A DNA stretch of 9,651 nt from Pseudomonadota bacterium (lineage in GTDB: Bacteria > Desulfobacterota > Desulfobacteria > Desulfobacterales > ETH-SRB1), in assembly GCA_018897415.1 (NCBI GenBank), contig JAHIKR010000092.1:1-9651 (forward strand), given 5' to 3'. Positions 7,259-9,651 of the stretch are shown one piece after another. The notes under the pieces were generated by a model. That model was not told the DNA's origin, did not search any database, and saw only the letters and a program-made list of their open reading frames with translations. The translations under genes and the position numbers were made by a program. Each line of letters begins with the position of its first letter. Within the stretch, counting starts at the first letter, position 1.

Positions 7259-8278
7259 CTATCTTGAAATAGAAATGCTCCATACATCTTTGCCGGTTTG
7301 ATTTATATTAATTTTAATATCTAAAAAAAGCTTAATTACATCAGAATTTGTCTTTGTATGCAGACTAGGCTTTAGCGTTGTGTAAGAACCGCCATTTGCC
7401 AGCGCTAAAGGTAATAACAACTGATCTGCCAGATACTTTCCAACAGGCACCCCGCTTTCCAAATAGCGAATGGCTGCGTTGGCAGCAATTTTTGCCACAT
7501 CTTCTGCTCTGACGCCTTTTTTGCCGAAACCAGTAAATATTTCTGTAATATATTTGCTTTTAATTTCAATACAGACAATATTGCCAGGCCCTACATCGGC
7601 AGGTTGTTCAATAACTTGAAGACATTCTTTATTCCATCCCAGTTTTTGCTCAATTACTCCTATCTCCCGTTCGGCAATATGACGCGGCAAACCAGCCACA
7701 ATGGCGTTAGCGCTACATTCATTAATTTCCCCACGTTTATTGATATGAAATGTCCGAAGTTTTTCAGCAGGCTGGATTGTTATATTCAATCTGCCGCCTC
7801 CTTTGGGATAGTATCCTGGACGTTCCAGTTGGGCATTGATTTTTGGCCCCATGCTGTTGATTATGGGAATAAAGACCCGCTGTATAAAGTCAAAAGGGGG
7901 CGCAAAAGGGTTATGCGTGCCTCCTTCGAGTATCAATGTCGATCGCCCCTTTGCTATTATAAGAGCAGGAAGTATGGTTTGCAGTACAAGAGTTGTGCTT
8001 CCTGCTGTGCCTATGTCAAACTGATAATGGCCAGGAGTGATGGCCGTAGGAATAAATGTCAATTCCTGATGCCCTAATTCCGCTCCTTTAACTTTGGCCT
8101 TGCCTATTTGGGCAGCAGCATTCACGCACACAAAGTGCTGTCGTCTGAGCCCTGGTTTTTTTCTGTTCGCGCGAATATTTGTTATTTTAAAAGGGATGCC
8201 TAAACATAAAGATAAGGCCAGAGATGTCCTTAATATTTGGCCACCCCCTTCGCCAACAGATCCGTCAACAATTACCAT
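7259..8278 (-). CDS. rtcA: RNA 3'-terminal phosphate cyclase
   Basis: RtcA uses ATP to turn RNA 3'-phosphate ends into 2',3'-cyclic phosphates through an adenylated enzyme. From the chosen start the protein has 339 residues (E. coli RtcA is 338). It carries GEGGGQILR at 9-17, RKKPGL at 39-44, GTAGST at 90-95, GGTHNPFAPP at 119-128, RPGYYPKGGG at 153-162 and LADQLLLPLALA at 283-294. His307 in SLHTKTN matches the position of the adenylated catalytic histidine (His309 in E. coli). The frame is open to an ATG at 8314, but the ATG at 8278 is preferred: AAGGAG on the minus strand (8283-8288) lies four bases before it, and family members begin at this point. The gene converges on the kinase with 61 bases between and no clear terminator. 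Neither rtcB nor a sigma-54 activator rtcR is in the window, and no -24/-12 promoter is seen. Confidence 0.93.
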   Translation of the reverse strand: MVIVDGSVGEGGGQILRTSLALSLCLGIPFKITNIRANRKKPGLRRQHFVCVNAAAQIGKAKVKGAELGHQELTFIPTAITPGHYQFDIGTAGSTTLVLQTILPALIIAKGRSTLILEGGTHNPFAPPFDFIQRVFIPIINSMGPKINAQLERPGYYPKGGGRLNITIQPAEKLRTFHINKRGEINECSANAIVAGLPRHIAEREIGVIEQKLGWNKECLQVIEQPADVGPGNIVCIEIKSKYITEIFTGFGKKGVRAEDVAKIAANAAIRYLESGVPVGKYLADQLLLPLALANGGSYTTLKPSLHTKTNSDVIKLFLDIKININQTGKDVWSISISR

Positions 8279-8297
8279 TTGTCTCCTTTTTCCTATG

Positions 8298-8325
8298 ATA
8301 CTATAGTTTCGCATCCTTCTTTCAA
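8298..8325 (-). promoter_or_regulatory. Weak candidate promoter for rtcA
   Basis: On the minus strand TTGAAA (8320-8325) and TAGTAT (8298-8303) are 16 bases apart. Transcription would start about 13 bases before the preferred ATG at 8278, leaving room for the AAGGAG site. Each hexamer matches consensus at four of six positions, so this is tentative. If it is right, it excludes the longer start at 8314. Confidence 0.25.
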
Positions 8326-8368
8326 ATAACTTAACAAGTGGCTGATCGAAAACCTCATGTTTTTTCGG

Positions 8369-8532
8369 TCAGAAATTCGAAATCCGAAGCACGAAATACG
8401 AAACAATGACAAAAGCACAAATGTTCCAATGACAAAAACCACCGATTTCCAATTACTTAGTTTTGGTCATTTTTTGATTTGGTATTCGGATTTGTTTCGA
8501 GTTTCGGATTTCGATATTCGAATTTTGTCTGA
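8369..8532. repeat. Imperfect palindromic dispersed repeat of the ATTCGAAATCCGAAG type
   Basis: The left side (TCAGAAATTCGAAATCCGAA from 8369, then CACGAAATACGAAAC to 8404) is matched in inverted form by the right side (GATTTGTTTCGAGTTTCGGA around 8486-8508, then TTTCGATATTCGAATT to 8524), ending in TCTGA at 8528-8532. Both halves are built from the short word CGAAA or TCGGA. The centre holds two more facing pieces, AATGACAAAAACC near 8431 and GGTCATTTTTTG near 8465. In one frame the element is open and gives SEIRNPKHEIRNNDK, a type of spurious protein I remember from many deltaproteobacterial and planctomycete genomes. It is probably a non-coding dispersed repeat that folds into a long hairpin. 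The outer limits are approximate. Confidence 0.75.
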
Positions 8533-8664
8533 ACATAAGTTTCCGTTCATGCTCTAACTATTTTATAAAAGTTATTTTCGGTTACAGCGCCACAAAAAGG
8601 CATAATATAGCTTTTTAATAAACAAATATATCATCAATTATAAAAATATTGTATACAGAAATTT
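8533..8664. other. AT-rich region upstream of recD2
   Basis: These 132 bases between the palindromic repeat and recD2 contain no gene that I can support. Together with 8279-8368 and the repeat itself, they make the divergent rtcA-recD2 intergenic region. CATAAT at 8601-8606 and the ATTATAAAAAT stretch near 8637-8647 are possible -10 elements, but neither has a convincing -35 at the right distance. Confidence 0.5.
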
Positions 8665-9651
8665 ATGCTTAATAATCTTACCGGTCAGATTGAACGAATA
8701 ACTTATTCCAATGAGGAAAATGGGTTTACAATCGCAAAGGTTAAAGTGTCCGGCCGCAAAGGACTTGTAACAGTGGTCGGGAATTTTATGTCACCCATGC
8801 CTGGAGAAGTAATAAAGATGGAGGGGGAGTGGACCAGCCATCCAAAATATGGAGAACAGTTCAAAGTAGTGAGTTATAAGACATCCGTACCTGCTTCAAT
8901 TTATGGAATCCAAAAATATTTAGGCTCCGGACTTATTAAAGGTATAGGCCCAATAATGGCGGGCCGGATTGTAAAAAAATACGGCAAAAATTCACTGGAC
9001 ATAATAGAAAATGAAATTGAGAAATTAGCCAAAGTAGATGGTATTGGCAAGAAACGTATAGAAATGATCAGGACGGCCTGGGATGAACAAAAAGAAATCC
9101 GGGATGTAATGCTTTTTCTGCAAACACACGGCGTAAGCTCAGGCTATGCTACAAAGATATTCAGGCAGTATGGAAACCAGTCGATAGCTGTGGTTCAAGA
9201 CAATCCGTATCGGCTTGCAGCAGACATATTCGGGATTGGTTTCGTGATCGCAGACGGAATTGCTGAGAAGCTCGGATTTTCTAAGGATTCCATGTTAAGG
9301 GCTGAAGCAGGGATACAATATGTTCTCCATCAGATGGCCGATGAAGGAAATGTTTATTATCCTTATGAGCTTCTTTTAGAAAAATGCCTGGAAATTCTTC
9401 AGGTTGACAGGAAAGTTGTTGGCGAAGCAATAGGCAGAGTTGCTGTTGATAAGAGAATAATTATAGAGGATCTTAATGATAATATTGAGGAGTTCAGGGA
9501 AAACAATAAAGCTGTTTATCTGGAAAAATATTATGTTTGCGAAACCGGCATTGCTTTCCGGCTGAAAACCCTGATTGGAGCGCCAAAATCTTTCCGCGAT
9601 ATTGATTTAGATCGAGCAGTAGAATGGGTTCAAAAACAGCTTTTTATTACC
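8665..9651 (+). CDS. recD2: RecD-like DNA helicase RecD2, N-terminal part (cut by the window edge)
   Basis: The open frame from ATG 8665 encodes 329 residues and is still open at the last base; full RecD2 proteins have roughly 720-750. RecD2 is a 5'-3' superfamily 1B helicase that acts in DNA repair without RecB and RecC. The start LTGQIERITYSNEENGFTIA opens the N-terminal OB-fold-like domain (about 1-75). Helix-hairpin-helix motifs of the tandem N-terminal region follow: GLIKGIGPIMAGRIVKKYG at 89-107, LAKVDGIGKKRIEMI at 121-135 and DIFGIGFVIADGIAEKLGF at 187-205. A winged-helix-like segment covers about 210-275. The Walker A helicase motif should come shortly after the window ends and cannot be checked. 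No strong ribosome-binding site precedes the ATG, but the start matches the family. It is divergent from rtcA. Confidence 0.92.
   Translation, partial: MLNNLTGQIERITYSNEENGFTIAKVKVSGRKGLVTVVGNFMSPMPGEVIKMEGEWTSHPKYGEQFKVVSYKTSVPASIYGIQKYLGSGLIKGIGPIMAGRIVKKYGKNSLDIIENEIEKLAKVDGIGKKRIEMIRTAWDEQKEIRDVMLFLQTHGVSSGYATKIFRQYGNQSIAVVQDNPYRLAADIFGIGFVIADGIAEKLGFSKDSMLRAEAGIQYVLHQMADEGNVYYPYELLLEKCLEILQVDRKVVGEAIGRVAVDKRIIIEDLNDNIEEFRENNKAVYLEKYYVCETGIAFRLKTLIGAPKSFRDIDLDRAVEWVQKQLFIT

Noticed and set aside
6889..7287. 132-codon minus-strand open frame opposite the receiver domain of the kinase
   Set aside because: It runs antisense to conserved receiver motifs and has no recognisable domain. Its start is within the kinase, and it would overlap the end of rtcA.
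7604..8077. 157-codon open frame opposite rtcA
   Set aside because: It is antisense to a fully recognisable rtcA, with no family features and no ribosome-binding site. It is a shadow frame.
8357..8557. 66-codon open frame on the plus strand reading SEIRNPKHEIRNNDK
   Set aside because: It lies almost wholly within the palindromic repeat and mirrors the repeat's short words. There is no ribosome-binding site, and it is a known kind of artefact.
1..9651. CRISPR arrays, insertion sequences, toxin-antitoxin pairs or defence genes
   Set aside because: No regularly spaced repeats, transposase motifs or small paired genes are visible. Apart from the repeat and the remnant, the genes are ordinary housekeeping or signalling genes.

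Overview
The window looks like chromosomal DNA from an AT-rich Gram-negative bacterium. The best guess is a Desulfobacterota (deltaproteobacterial) lineage. The grounds are a murein-recycling ligase of the Mpl type, a two-gene TrkA/TrkH potassium system, a hybrid histidine kinase with the phospho-acceptor signature GGIAHDFNN, and a dispersed palindromic repeat built on ATTCGAAATCCGAAG-like words that I associate from memory with deltaproteobacterial and planctomycete genomes. The taxonomy is inference; there is no rRNA or other phylogenetic marker here.

Layout. Positions 1-51 are the last codons of an unidentified upstream gene, which overlaps the start of mpl (32-1459). A 287-base AT-rich gap follows, with short direct repeats and possible promoters. 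Then comes the trkA-trkH pair (1747-3111 and 3112-4563), in which the trkH ATG abuts the trkA stop. A consensus-like promoter leads into two tRNA genes, Lys(TTT) and Glu(TTC), closed by a clear intrinsic terminator (4799-4834). The next 296 bases hold a candidate promoter, a 24-bp imperfect hairpin with a nested GAAA-tetraloop hairpin, and what looks like the C-terminal tail of a lost periplasmic solute-binding protein. That tail overlaps by ATGA the start of a 688-residue hybrid sensor kinase (5131-7197). Convergent to the kinase, on the minus strand, is rtcA, RNA 3'-phosphate cyclase (7259-8278). Upstream of rtcA lies a palindromic repeat of about 164 bp (8369-8532). After it, recD2, a RecD-like DNA helicase, starts at 8665 and runs off the right edge.

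How the genes relate. TrkA and TrkH form one K+ uptake system. The two tRNAs form one transcription unit. Mpl, the kinase, RtcA and RecD2 look like independent units: peptidoglycan recycling, signal transduction, RNA end repair and DNA repair. I do not see a new multi-gene system in the window. The least ordinary part is the 4858-5134 stretch before the kinase, where a structured RNA element and a gene remnant meet. The second is the repeat between the divergent rtcA and recD2 genes.
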